19,757 nt of DNA from Frankiales bacterium (GTDB lineage: Bacteria; Actinomycetota; Actinomycetes; Mycobacteriales; SCTD01): contig JAODNB010000009.1 of the NCBI GenBank assembly GCA_025464795.1, forward strand, positions 1-19,757, read 5' to 3'. The notes beneath the pieces were generated by a model that did no database searches, had not been told where the DNA came from, and worked only from the letters and a program-made list of their open reading frames with translations. A program made the translations under genes and the position numbers. Position 1 is the stretch's first letter. Every line of letters starts with the position of its first letter. Below, one piece after another: positions 1 through 8,084 of the stretch.

Positions 1-963
<963 letters not shown>

Positions 964-967
<4 letters not shown>

Positions 968-1965
968 GCGGGCAGGCTAGCGGCCGCGTAGCGCGCCTCC
1001 GTGGCGTCCTTCATCGGCCGCCACCACGCCTCGTTCTCCCGGTACCACTGGACGGTCGCCCGCAGACCCTCGTCGAAGTCCGCGTACGACGGTGCCCAGC
1101 CGAGCTCGGTACGCAGCTTCGTGCTGTCGATGGCGTAGCGCATGTCGTGCCCAGGACGGTCGGTCACGTGCTCGTACGCATCCTCGGGCTGGCCGAGCGC
1201 CCGCAGGATGGCCGTGACGACCTCCTTGTTGCTCTTCTCCCCGTCAGCACCGATGAGGTAGGTCTCCCCGAGCCGGCCCTTGTCGATCACGGCCCAGACA
1301 GCGCTGTTGTGGTCGTCCACGTGGATCCAGTCACGGACGTTGAGGCCCTCGCCGTAGAGCTTCGCCGGCACGCCGTCGATCCCGTTGGTGATCTGGCGCG
1401 GGATGAACTTCTCCACGTGCTGGTACGGCCCGTAGTTGTTGCTGCAGTTCGTCAGCGTCGCCTTGACGCCGAAGGACCGCACCCAGGCGCGGACCAGCAG
1501 GTCGCTCGCCGCCTTGGTGCTGCTGTAGGGGCTGCTCGGGTTGTACGGGGTGTCCTCCGTGAAGCGGGCCGGGTCGTCGAGCTCCAGGTCGCCGTAGACC
1601 TCGTCGGTGCTGATGTGGTGCAGCCGCACGTCATGGCGGCGCACGGCCTCCAGGATCGTGTAGGTCCCGATGACGTTCGTCTGCAGGAACGGGTGCGGGT
1701 CCACCAGCGAGTTGTCGTTGTGGCTCTCGGCAGCGAAGTGCACCACGAGGTCGGACGCGGCCACGAGTCGGTCGACCAGCGCAGCGTCGGCGATGTCGCC
1801 CTGCTCGAACGTGATGTCACCGCGGACCGGGTCCAGGGCGGTTCCGTCACTGGCGTAGGTGAGGGCGTCGAGGACGGTGATCTCGACGTCGGGACGGTGC
1901 CGACGGGTCCAGTGGACGAAGTTGGCGCCGATGAAGCCGGCTCCGCCGGTGACGAGGATGCGCAT
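964..1965 (-). CDS. rmlB: dTDP-glucose 4,6-dehydratase
   Basis: Makes dTDP-4-keto-6-deoxy-glucose from dTDP-glucose, the second step of dTDP-rhamnose synthesis and of other dTDP-deoxysugars. The 333-aa length is normal for RmlB. It shows the NAD-binding motif TGGAGFIG (residues 6-13), the catalytic triad part TDE (T120-D121-E122 in ISTDEVYG) and YSSTK (Y147, K151). The loop commonly written SHVDRS in textbook RmlB reads SHNDNS here. No rmlA, rmlC or rmlD is visible in the window. No convincing Shine-Dalgarno sequence precedes the ATG; GACACT lies 7 nt upstream, so a leaderless transcript is possible (inference). It overlaps the following gmd by 4 bp, forming a two-gene nucleotide-sugar operon. 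Confidence 0.94.
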
Positions 1966-1988
1966 GCGAGCAGTGTCCCAGAAAGCCG

Positions 1989-2021
1989 AGCGGCCCGGCC
2001 CCCAGAGGGGACCGGGCCGCT
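1989..2021 (-). terminator. Intrinsic terminator after the secreted protein gene
   Basis: A perfect 10-bp inverted repeat AGCGGCCCGG / CCGGGCCGCT encloses a 13-nt segment that can add about four more C-G pairs. It begins 12 nt after the stop codon of the minus-strand gene at 2033-2659, and in the minus direction it is followed by a short T-rich run (TTTCT). This should separate that gene from rmlB downstream. Confidence 0.75.
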
Positions 2022-2032
2022 GAGGCGGTCGG

Positions 2033-2659
2033 CTACTTGCCGGGCTTGACGCAGGACTTGGCGCCCGTGACGTAGACCTTGCTGCTGTCGGCGGTGTCGA
2101 CGTCGGTCACGAGCACGACGAACGCCGCGGTGCTGTTCGCGTGCACCGTCAGGACCTTGTTGCCCGGCTTGAGGTTGGCCAGCGCGGAGAGATCGGCCAC
2201 GGGCACGGAGATCCGGATCTCGTTCTTCGCCTTGTCGACGACACCCGTGGCCTTGCCTGAAGGCGTGTACGTGGAGGCGCCGGCTCCGGGGACGAGCGCG
2301 CCCCAGTTGAAGGTGGCACCGGTCGGGTCGGTCTCGTAGGAGAAGTAGACCGGGTTCTGGGTCGTGGCTGTGGTGATCTGCACGTAGTAGTTGCGGCCGG
2401 TCTGCGCGAAGCTGCTCGCGCTCAGGTCCTTGAGGCGAAGCACCGCGGTGAAGGTCTTGGCGTCGGACGCGACGTCCGCACCCAGGATGTCGAGCGTTCC
2501 GTCGGACGGGTCTGCACCCGTGATGCTCGCGTCGCCGGCGTCGTCCACGACGATGTTGCAGGTGGGCTTGGCTACCGGCTTCTTGGCGGCGGAGGCGACG
2601 CCCGTGGCCAGGAAGGAGGCGGTGAGCGCGAGGGCGAGAGCGGGGCGGGTGATGCGCAT
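2033..2659 (-). CDS. Secreted protein, unknown function, probable beta-sandwich
   Basis: A 208-aa protein with a clear Sec signal peptide: basic start MRITR, hydrophobic core ALALALTASFLATGV, and a likely cleavage after A-S-A (residue 24). The mature part has only two cysteines (C34 and C203), near its two ends, well placed for one disulfide. The composition is rich in D, T, V and A, with alternating hydrophobic strands (for example FTAVLRLKDL and EIRISVPVADL), suggesting a beta-sandwich like those in extracellular ligand-binding or DOMON/CBM9-like domains. That fold is inference; I do not recognise the family. A good ribosome site (GAAGGA, 6 nt before ATG) supports the start. It is monocistronic, bounded by a terminator at 1989-2021 and divergent from the LCP gene. 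Confidence 0.85.
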   Translation of the reverse strand: MRITRPALALALTASFLATGVASAAKKPVAKPTCNIVVDDAGDASITGADPSDGTLDILGADVASDAKTFTAVLRLKDLSASSFAQTGRNYYVQITTATTQNPVYFSYETDPTGATFNWGALVPGAGASTYTPSGKATGVVDKAKNEIRISVPVADLSALANLKPGNKVLTVHANSTAAFVVLVTDVDTADSSKVYVTGAKSCVKPGK

Positions 2660-2867
2660 GAGGAGTCCTTCACGGGCCGGCTGGGTTCAGTGAGTGGAGA
2701 GATTCGTCACCGACCGGGGATCTCCTGCTGCCGGGCGCGCCCAACCGAAAGATCTTGTTCAGGTACGCGCGGGCAGGCTTCTCCTACCCTGAGGGGAACC
2801 CCGCGGACCCCTCGAGCGTCCCTGGGTTGAGCGATCCAGCCCCGAGACGCCAGAAGCGAGCCTGCCT
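2660..2867. promoter_or_regulatory. Divergent intergenic region (secreted protein / LCP ligase)
   Basis: These 208 bases must hold both promoters. The secreted-protein side has a GAAGGA ribosome site. On the LCP side, TACCCT (2785-2790) is a possible -10 hexamer, but no well-spaced -35 is visible. A small GAGGGG/CCCCTC inverted repeat (2791-2796 and 2808-2813) would lie in the 5' leader. No Shine-Dalgarno precedes the GTG start at 2868. Promoter positions here are weak guesses. Confidence 0.3.
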
Positions 2868-4511
2868 GTGACCACCCCGAGAGACCCGGACGGCGATCCG
2901 CCGTCCCGCTCGGGCTCGGGGCTGCCACCTCACCTGGACCCCCGGGGGCGCAAGGCTCCCCCGCCGCCGCGGGTGACGAACGCCTACCGCCAGGCGGCGC
3001 GCGGTGGACCCGCGCCGACCGTCCTGCCGGCTGCGCCTCCCCCGCGGGGCAGGCCGCCGAAGGGCCGGCGCACCGGCGGCCAGCGCGTGGCCCGCGTCCT
3101 GTCGTGGATCGCCCTGACCATGGCGGTCGTCGTGCTCGTCGCAGCAGGCGGGCTGTGGGTCGCCTTCAACCACTACAACGGCAACATCGGTCGCCTTGAC
3201 GTCTTCAGCAAGATCACGGGCAAGCGGCCCGTCAAGGTCGCGAAGAAGGCGCAGAACTTCCTGCTGGTCGGGTCCGACAACCGAGACGGCGCCAACGGCG
3301 AAGGCACCCAGGGCTCGGGCGCGACCTTCGTCACGGGTCAGCGCTCGGACACCGTCATCCTGGTGCACCTGTTCGGCAACAGCGACAAGGCGGAGCTGAT
3401 CAGCTTCCCACGCGACAGCTGGGTCGAGATCCCCGAGTTCAAGAACCCGAAGACAGGCAAGGTCACCGCGGCGCACCACAACAAGCTCAACAGTGCCTTC
3501 TCCGAAGGCGGACCCCCGCTGCTGACCGCAACCATCGAGACGCTGACGAACATCCGCATCGACCACTTCCTGTCGATCGACTTCACCGGGTTCAAGGGGA
3601 TGGTGAACCAGGTCGGCGGCGTCGACGTGTGCCTCACCAAAGCGGCCAAGGACCACTTCTCGGGCATCGACCTGTCCGCCGGCCACCACCACATCTCCGG
3701 TGACGTCGCGCTCGCCTTCGTCCGCCAGCGCCACGGCCTGGCGAACGGCGACATCGACCGCATCGCGCGTCAGCAGCAGTTCATCGGCTCGCTCGTGCAC
3801 AAGGTGCTGTCTGCCGGGACGCTGCTCAACCCGCTGAAGCTCACGGGCTTCCTCGACGTCGCCACGTCGTCCCTCAAGGCAGACAACGGGCTGTCCGGCA
3901 ACGACATCAAGAACCTGGCGCTGCGCCTGCGCACCTTCAACTCGGGCGGCGTGCTCTTCGTGACCGTCCCCATCACCGACGCCAACGGTCGTCGCAGCGG
4001 GCAGTCGGTCGTGCTGCTCGACGAGACCAAGGACGCGGCGGTGTTCGATGCGCTGCGCAACGACCAGGCGCCCGGTACGCCCGGCAAGACCTCTGGCAAG
4101 ACCACGACGACACCGGTCACCATCGCCCCGGCGAACGTCCGGGTCACGGTCTTCAACGGCTCCGGCATCCAGGGCAAGGGGCGTACCGCAGCCACGGACC
4201 TCGCGGGGGTGGGCTTCCAGATCATCGGGATCCCGACGAACCGCGGCACGGGCGCGAGCACCACCACGATCTTCTACGGCCCCACCAAGTCCGACTCGGC
4301 ACACACGCTTCAGGCGGCGATCCCCAACTCGGTCCTGCAGGCCGACAGCAGCCTCGGGCGCACCCTGCAGGTGGTCGTCGGGAGCAGCTACGCCGGCGCG
4401 CAGAAGGTGACTGTGACGGCCGCACCCTCCTCGAAGCCGAGCACAGGGACAGGGACGACCTCGGCCGCTGCGCCGGTCAAGACCGCTCAGGACAACCCCT
4501 GCACGACCTGA
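2868..4511 (+). CDS. LytR-CpsA-Psr (LCP) family cell-wall glycopolymer ligase with LytR_C domain
   Basis: LCP proteins transfer lipid-linked glycopolymers (arabinogalactan, teichoic acid or capsule, depending on lineage) onto peptidoglycan outside the membrane. The 547-aa protein has a proline-rich cytoplasmic tail (1-72), one membrane segment (about 75-100), and then the LCP domain. Its landmarks are FLLVGSDNRDG (131-141), RSDTVILVHL, SFPRDSW with R182/D183, and the R-x-R and DxDRxxRQQ block (FVRQRHG 284-290, DIDRIARQQ 295-303). These are the pyrophosphate and lipid-binding arginines and aspartates of the family. A LytR C-terminal domain follows (about 420-510, VRVTVFNGSG). The start is GTG. 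It lies beside nucleotide-sugar genes and is followed directly by the TIGR03089 gene, as I recall from mycobacterial Rv3267-Rv3268. The glycopolymer substrate is unknown. Confidence 0.93.
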   Translation: MTTPRDPDGDPPSRSGSGLPPHLDPRGRKAPPPPRVTNAYRQAARGGPAPTVLPAAPPPRGRPPKGRRTGGQRVARVLSWIALTMAVVVLVAAGGLWVAFNHYNGNIGRLDVFSKITGKRPVKVAKKAQNFLLVGSDNRDGANGEGTQGSGATFVTGQRSDTVILVHLFGNSDKAELISFPRDSWVEIPEFKNPKTGKVTAAHHNKLNSAFSEGGPPLLTATIETLTNIRIDHFLSIDFTGFKGMVNQVGGVDVCLTKAAKDHFSGIDLSAGHHHISGDVALAFVRQRHGLANGDIDRIARQQQFIGSLVHKVLSAGTLLNPLKLTGFLDVATSSLKADNGLSGNDIKNLALRLRTFNSGGVLFVTVPITDANGRRSGQSVVLLDETKDAAVFDALRNDQAPGTPGKTSGKTTTTPVTIAPANVRVTVFNGSGIQGKGRTAATDLAGVGFQIIGIPTNRGTGASTTTIFYGPTKSDSAHTLQAAIPNSVLQADSSLGRTLQVVVGSSYAGAQKVTVTAAPSSKPSTGTGTTSAAAPVKTAQDNPCTT

Positions 4512-5188
4512 CCGCGGGCCTCGCCCGCGACCGCGACCCGGCGCAGCCGCTGCTGACCTACGTCGACGGCCCGGCGCGGGTCGAGCTCTCGGGCGCCACC
4601 GCGCGCAACTGGGTCTGCAAGACGGCCAACCTTCTCGTCGACGGCTACGGTGCCCCCGACCGAGTGGGGATCTGCCTGCCGCTGCACTGGCAGACCCCCT
4701 GCCTGCTGCTCGGGACCGTCGCCGCGGGCTCCGCCGTGGTTGTCTCGTCCGTCGCTGCCGAGCTCGCCGGCTGCCAGCTGGCGTTCACGACCGCCGACAC
4801 CGCCGCGGCCGCCCTGGATGCGGGCGTCGAGGACGTCCTGGCCTGCTCCATGACGCCTTTCGCGACCCGGCTGGCGTCGCTCCCGCCGATGGTGCTGGAC
4901 GCCGCCGCGGAGATCCCGAGCTACGGAGACCACTTCAACGGCCGACCTGCAGCGGCCAGGGTCTTCGTGGGCGCCGCCCCCTTCCAGGTCCCCTCGCTGG
5001 GACTGGGCCCGGCTGACCGCGTACTGACCTCGCTCGACCCGTGTACCGCCCCGGGGCTCGGCGCGCTGCTGGGAGCCTTGTCGGCGGGCGCCGCGGTGGT
5101 GATGCTGCTGTCCGGCGACCTGGCGGCCGTGGTGGCCCAGGAGCAGGTCACCGTGGTCATCGACGCCGACGGCCCGCACCGGCTCTAG
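4499..5188 (+). CDS. TIGR03089 family protein (AMP-binding-like), probable CTG start
   Basis: Actinobacterial family resembling only the N-terminal part of AMP-forming acyl/aryl-CoA synthetases; its function is unknown. The coding frame reads back to TYVDGPARVELSGATARNW, VCKTANLL and LPLHWQTPCLLLG, typical of the family, and ends with residues such as YGDHFNG and an AMP-binding-like GLGALLGALSAGAAVVML segment. The first ordinary start in frame (GTG at 4664) would remove this conserved N-terminus. No ATG, GTG or TTG occurs in frame for at least 110 bases upstream of the LCP stop. CTG at 4499 has AGGA at 4489-4492 (6-nt spacing) and gives 229 aa, close to the length I recall for the family. CTG at 4508, overlapping the LCP stop as CTGA, is an alternative. 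Family call is confident; exact start is not. Confidence 0.8.
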   Translation: MHDLTAGLARDRDPAQPLLTYVDGPARVELSGATARNWVCKTANLLVDGYGAPDRVGICLPLHWQTPCLLLGTVAAGSAVVVSSVAAELAGCQLAFTTADTAAAALDAGVEDVLACSMTPFATRLASLPPMVLDAAAEIPSYGDHFNGRPAAARVFVGAAPFQVPSLGLGPADRVLTSLDPCTAPGLGALLGALSAGAAVVMLLSGDLAAVVAQEQVTVVIDADGPHRL

Positions 5189-5337
5189 CTCGCCTGCTCC
5201 ATCTCGTACAGCTCCGCCGAGTGCGGATCGTCCTCGGCGAGGTCGAGCAGCAGGCTCAGCGGGATGTGGGCCCGGAGCAGGGCGACGACGCGCTGCTCGG
5301 CCTGGTTCGGGAAGAGGGCGTCGAGGCTGGACGGCAT
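5185..5337 (-). CDS. Small protein, 50 aa, unknown function
   Basis: The ATG at 5335-5337 is preceded by an excellent ribosome site (GGAGAGGA, 4 nt before ATG), which is the main reason to accept this short gene. The product, beginning MPSSLDALFP, has a central amphipathic/hydrophobic helix (VVALLRAHIPLSLLLDLAE) and an acidic tail (SAELYEMEQAS), with no signal peptide or cysteine. A longer in-frame start at 5418 exists but lacks a ribosome site and adds a charged, unpromising leader. Its stop codon overlaps that of the convergent TIGR03089 gene (CTAG, 5185-5188). It lies 109 bp downstream of the NADH dehydrogenase on the same strand. I believe I have seen similar short actinobacterial proteins with the RAHIPLSLLLDL-like core, but I cannot name a function. 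Confidence 0.7.
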   Translation of the reverse strand: MPSSLDALFPNQAEQRVVALLRAHIPLSLLLDLAEDDPHSAELYEMEQAS

Positions 5338-5446
5338 GGCGTCCTCTCCAACTGGTCCGGAACGTGCCGAGCTGTCCCCTTCTGCTTCGGCCGTCCGATG
5401 GGTCCGCTTCAGGGCCAAACGGGTGGCTTCGAGGGCGATCGGGCTC
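5338..5446. other. 109-bp gap between ndh and the small protein gene
   Basis: It contains the GGAGAGGA ribosome site of the 50-aa gene. A weak hairpin (CGGGC/GCCCG, 5440-5444 and 5451-5455) overlaps the ndh stop and lacks a following T-run, so it is not a convincing terminator. Whether the small gene is co-transcribed with ndh is open. Confidence 0.4.
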
Positions 5447-6787
5447 TCAGGCCCGTCTCGCGGTGTCGGCGCCCTGCAGGGGGTCCTGGCCGAGGGTGAC
5501 GAAGTCGGCGCCGACGTGCTCCAGGGCCAGCCTGGCGAGCACCTGCTGCTCGGTCGCCACCCGCTCGGAGCGGCCGCGCCCGACGAAGCTCACCGCCCAG
5601 TGCAGCACGGTGGTGATCCGGCTCTTGAAGCCCACGATGTAGACGATGTGCACCGCCAGCCACAGCAACCACGCCAGGAACCCGTGGAAGCGCAGGTTCT
5701 TGACGCTGGCCACCGCGTGGAAGCGGCTGACCGTGGCCATCGAGCCCTTGTCCTTGTACGTGAAGTCGCCCGGGTTCTTGCCCTTGATCGACTTCGCGGC
5801 GTGCCGAGCCCCCTGGATCGCGACCTGGGCCACCCCCGGGTAGCCGTTGAGGGAGGCCATGTCACCCACGACGTAGATCTCGGCGTGCCCGGGCAGCGTC
5901 AGGTCGGCGTTGGTCTTGATGCGCCCCGCCCGGTCCAGCTCGGCGCCCGTCTGGTCCGCGAGGACCTTGCCGAGGTCGGAGGCCGCTACGCCCGCTGCCC
6001 AGATCTTGCAGAAGCTCGGGATCGAGCGGCGGCTGCCGTCCGCGTCCTCGACGGTGATCGAGTCCCGGTCGAGGTCCACGACCTTGGCGCCGAGCTGCAC
6101 CTCCACGTCGATCTCGCGCAGGTGCTTGGCGGCGGCGTCGGACAGGTGGTCGCCGAAGGAGGTCAGCACCTTGGGGGCGAAGTCCAGCAGGACCACCCGG
6201 GCGGTACGGGGGTCGATGTTGCGGAAGTCCCCCGGCAGGGCACGGCGGGCGAGCTCGGTGATCTGACCGGCCATCTCCACGCCCGTGGGGCCGGCGCCCA
6301 CCACGACGAACGTCAGGAGCTTGTCGATCTCGCCAGGGTCGGTCGCCAGCTCAGCGAGCTCGAAGGCCCCGAAGATGCGGCCGCGGAGCTCGAGAGCGTC
6401 GTCGATCGACTTCATCCCCGGGGCATAGCGCGCGAAGTGGTCGTTGCCGAAGTACGACTGCCCCGCACCCGCGGCGACGATCAGCTCGTCGTAGGGCGTG
6501 ACGGTCGTGCGGTCGAGCAGGTGGTGGGTCACCGTCCTGGCGGCGACGTCGATGTCGCTGACCTCACCGAGGAGCACAGTGGCGTTCTTCTGCCGTCGCA
6601 GCACCTCTCGCGTCGCCGGGGCGATCTCGCCCTCGGACAGGATCCCGGTCGCGACCTGGTAGAGCAGCGGCTGGAACAGGTGGTGGCTGGTCTTGGCGAT
6701 GAGGGTGATCTCGACGTCCGCGCGCTTCAGCGCCTTCGCGGCGAACAGCCCCCCGAACCCGGACCCGATGATCACGATGCGCTTCAC
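5447..6787 (-). CDS. ndh: Type II NADH dehydrogenase (NADH:quinone oxidoreductase, FAD-dependent)
   Basis: Single-subunit, non-proton-pumping enzyme that passes electrons from NADH to membrane quinone. The 446-aa length fits actinobacterial NDH-2. It has the FAD dinucleotide motif GSGFGG (residues 8-13), HHLFQPLLYQVATGIL (about 35-50, typical of NDH-2), a second dinucleotide motif GAGPTGVE (164-171) for NADH, the second FAD motif VVGDMAS (306-312), and the quinone-site signature AQVAIQG (320-326). A hydrophobic C-terminal helix FLAWLLWLAVHIVYIVGF (370-387) should anchor it to the membrane. The start is GTG (6785-6787) immediately before KRIVIIG; no clear ribosome site is visible. A perfect palindrome lies 35-48 nt upstream. 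It precedes the 50-aa gene on the same strand. Confidence 0.92.
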   Translation of the reverse strand: MKRIVIIGSGFGGLFAAKALKRADVEITLIAKTSHHLFQPLLYQVATGILSEGEIAPATREVLRRQKNATVLLGEVSDIDVAARTVTHHLLDRTTVTPYDELIVAAGAGQSYFGNDHFARYAPGMKSIDDALELRGRIFGAFELAELATDPGEIDKLLTFVVVGAGPTGVEMAGQITELARRALPGDFRNIDPRTARVVLLDFAPKVLTSFGDHLSDAAAKHLREIDVEVQLGAKVVDLDRDSITVEDADGSRRSIPSFCKIWAAGVAASDLGKVLADQTGAELDRAGRIKTNADLTLPGHAEIYVVGDMASLNGYPGVAQVAIQGARHAAKSIKGKNPGDFTYKDKGSMATVSRFHAVASVKNLRFHGFLAWLLWLAVHIVYIVGFKSRITTVLHWAVSFVGRGRSERVATEQQVLARLALEHVGADFVTLGQDPLQGADTARRA

Positions 6788-6821
6788 CCAGACATCGTCC
6801 CACCGCAGAACCGAGTCATGC

Positions 6822-6835
6822 CTGTGACCTCACAG
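6822..6835. promoter_or_regulatory. Palindrome upstream of ndh
   Basis: CTGTGA-CC-TCACAG is a perfect inverted repeat with a 2-nt centre, 35-48 nt before the ndh GTG. The half-sites resemble TGTGA/TCACA as used by Rex and CRP, but those need about six bases between halves, so the binding protein is unknown. It also lies within the 76-bp gap between ndh and the 3' end of xylA, where I see no strong terminator. Confidence 0.4.
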
Positions 6836-6863
6836 ACACCCCACCCCCCGTGGTGATCTGGGC

Positions 6864-8045
6864 TCAGCGGGCGCCCATGAGGTGCTCGATCGCGAGCTGG
6901 TCCAGCCGTCCGAAGCCGTAGCCGCGCTCCCCGACCAGGTCGGCGTCGAAGTCCTCGAAGGCGCTCCGGTCGGCGAGCAGGTCGTCGTAGGACTCCCCGG
7001 GGCTGAGGGTCGGCACCTGGAGCTCGAGCACCTTGCTGTCCTGCAGCGCCTGCTGGACCTCCGGGTCGGCGCGGAACGCAGCGGCCCGCTCCTTGAGGAG
7101 CAGGTAGGTCCGCATGTTGTCCGCGGCGCTCGCCCAGACCCCGGTCAGGTCCTCGGTACGTCCGGGCTTGTAGTCGAAGTGCCTCGGGCCCTGGTACGGG
7201 GACACCCCTTGCGGGCCACCGTTCTCGAGCAGGTCGACGAGGAAGAAGGCGCTCAGCAGGTCCCCGTGGCCGAACACCAGGTCCTGGTCGAACTTCGGCC
7301 CGTGCTGGCCGTTCAGGTCGATGTGGAAGAGCTTGTCCTGCCACAGGGCCTGGCTGATGCCGTGCACGAAGTTCAGGTTGGCCATCTGCTCGTGACCGAC
7401 CTCCGGGTTCACGCCGACCAGGTCCGCGTGCTCGAGCGTCGAGATGAAGCCGAGGGCGTGACCGATGGTGGGGAGCAGGATGTCGCCGCGGGGCTCGTTG
7501 GGCTTCGGCTCCAGGGCGAAGCGCAGGCCGTACCCGCGGTCTTGCGAGTACTGGGCCAGCAGGTCCAGGCCTTCGCGGTAGCGGTCGAGGGCAGCCCGCA
7601 CGTCCTTCGCGGCATCGGTCTCGGAGCCCTCACGGCCACCCCAGAAGACGTACGTGGAGGCGCCCAGCTCCGCAGCGAGGTCGAGGTTGCGCATGGTCTT
7701 GCGCAAGGCGTAGCGCCGGACGGAACGGTCGTTGGAGGTGAACGCCCCGTCCTTGAACACCGGGTGCGTGAACAGGTTGGTCGTCAGCATCGGCGCGACC
7801 ATCCCGGTCTCGTCCAGCGCAGCCCGGAAGCGCTTGATGGCGGTGTCCCGGTCGGCCTCGACGGCGAGCAGGTCGTCATCGTGGAAGGTCACGCCCCAGG
7901 CACCGAGCTCAGCCAGCCGGTGCACCGACTCGACCGGGTCGAGCGGCGGCCGGGTCGCGTCACCGAAGGGGTCTCGGGCTTGCCAACCCACCGTCCAGAG
8001 ACCGAAGGTGAACTTGTCCTCAGGGCCGGGAACATAATTGTTCAT
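6864..8045 (-). CDS. xylA: Xylose isomerase (group I, Streptomyces type)
   Basis: Interconverts D-xylose and D-xylulose using two divalent metals. The 393-aa product aligns from its first residues with the short Streptomyces-type enzymes (FTFGLWTVGWQ near residues 13-22), which fixes the ATG. Active-site residues are all present: H55 in TFHDDD, W17 and W135, metal ligands E179, E215, H218, D243, D253, D255 and D291, and catalytic K181 in EPKPNEPRG. The set is shifted by about two positions from Streptomyces numbering. It is transcribed away from the ROK regulator across a 39-bp gap. A TATAAG element ends 8 nt before the ATG and a palindrome covers the start codon. The gene is therefore probably leaderless and directly repressible (inference). 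No Shine-Dalgarno is seen. Confidence 0.97.
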   Translation of the reverse strand: MNNYVPGPEDKFTFGLWTVGWQARDPFGDATRPPLDPVESVHRLAELGAWGVTFHDDDLLAVEADRDTAIKRFRAALDETGMVAPMLTTNLFTHPVFKDGAFTSNDRSVRRYALRKTMRNLDLAAELGASTYVFWGGREGSETDAAKDVRAALDRYREGLDLLAQYSQDRGYGLRFALEPKPNEPRGDILLPTIGHALGFISTLEHADLVGVNPEVGHEQMANLNFVHGISQALWQDKLFHIDLNGQHGPKFDQDLVFGHGDLLSAFFLVDLLENGGPQGVSPYQGPRHFDYKPGRTEDLTGVWASAADNMRTYLLLKERAAAFRADPEVQQALQDSKVLELQVPTLSPGESYDDLLADRSAFEDFDADLVGERGYGFGRLDQLAIEHLMGAR

Positions 8046-8054
8046 CCATTGAAC
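8040..8054. promoter_or_regulatory. Candidate ROK/XylR operator over the xylA start
   Basis: GTTCA-TCCAT-TGAAC is a perfect 5-5-5 palindrome covering the xylA ATG and touching its -10 element. It shares the GTT-N9-AAC frame and central C with the palindrome upstream of xylF, consistent with one regulator binding both. The assignment to a ROK protein is inference from position. Confidence 0.5.
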
Positions 8055-8080
8055 TTATAGCGGCCTTCTGGGATCGTCAA
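8054..8080 (-). promoter_or_regulatory. Putative xylA promoter
   Basis: On the minus strand TTGACG (8080-8075) and TATAAG (8059-8054) are separated by 15 nt, somewhat short of the ideal 17. Transcription from this -10 would begin at or within a few bases of the xylA ATG at 8045, giving a leaderless mRNA. The -35 lies only a few bases from the divergent ROK gene start at 8085. Confidence 0.5.
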
Positions 8081-8084
8081 GGCC

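Noticed and set aside
2784..4304. Long open frame on the minus strand opposite the LCP gene (about 500 codons)
   Set aside because: In GC-rich DNA antisense frames stay open by codon bias. Its translation is repetitive in R, D, V and G with no motif, while the plus strand encodes a clear LCP protein.
5338..5418. Longer start for the 50-aa protein (77 aa)
   Set aside because: No ribosome site and a charged leader without structure; the ATG at 5337 has GGAGAGGA at ideal distance.
5440..5455. Hairpin CGGGC/GCCCG as ndh terminator
   Set aside because: Five base pairs only, overlaps the stop codon, and no T-run follows on the minus strand.
6822..6835. Canonical Rex or CRP site upstream of ndh
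   Set aside because: Half-sites fit but the spacing is 2 instead of 6, so I list only an unassigned palindrome.
5264..6856. Long plus-strand open frame opposite ndh
   Set aside because: Low-complexity V/D/L/R-rich translation and no motif; the minus strand encodes a full NDH-2.
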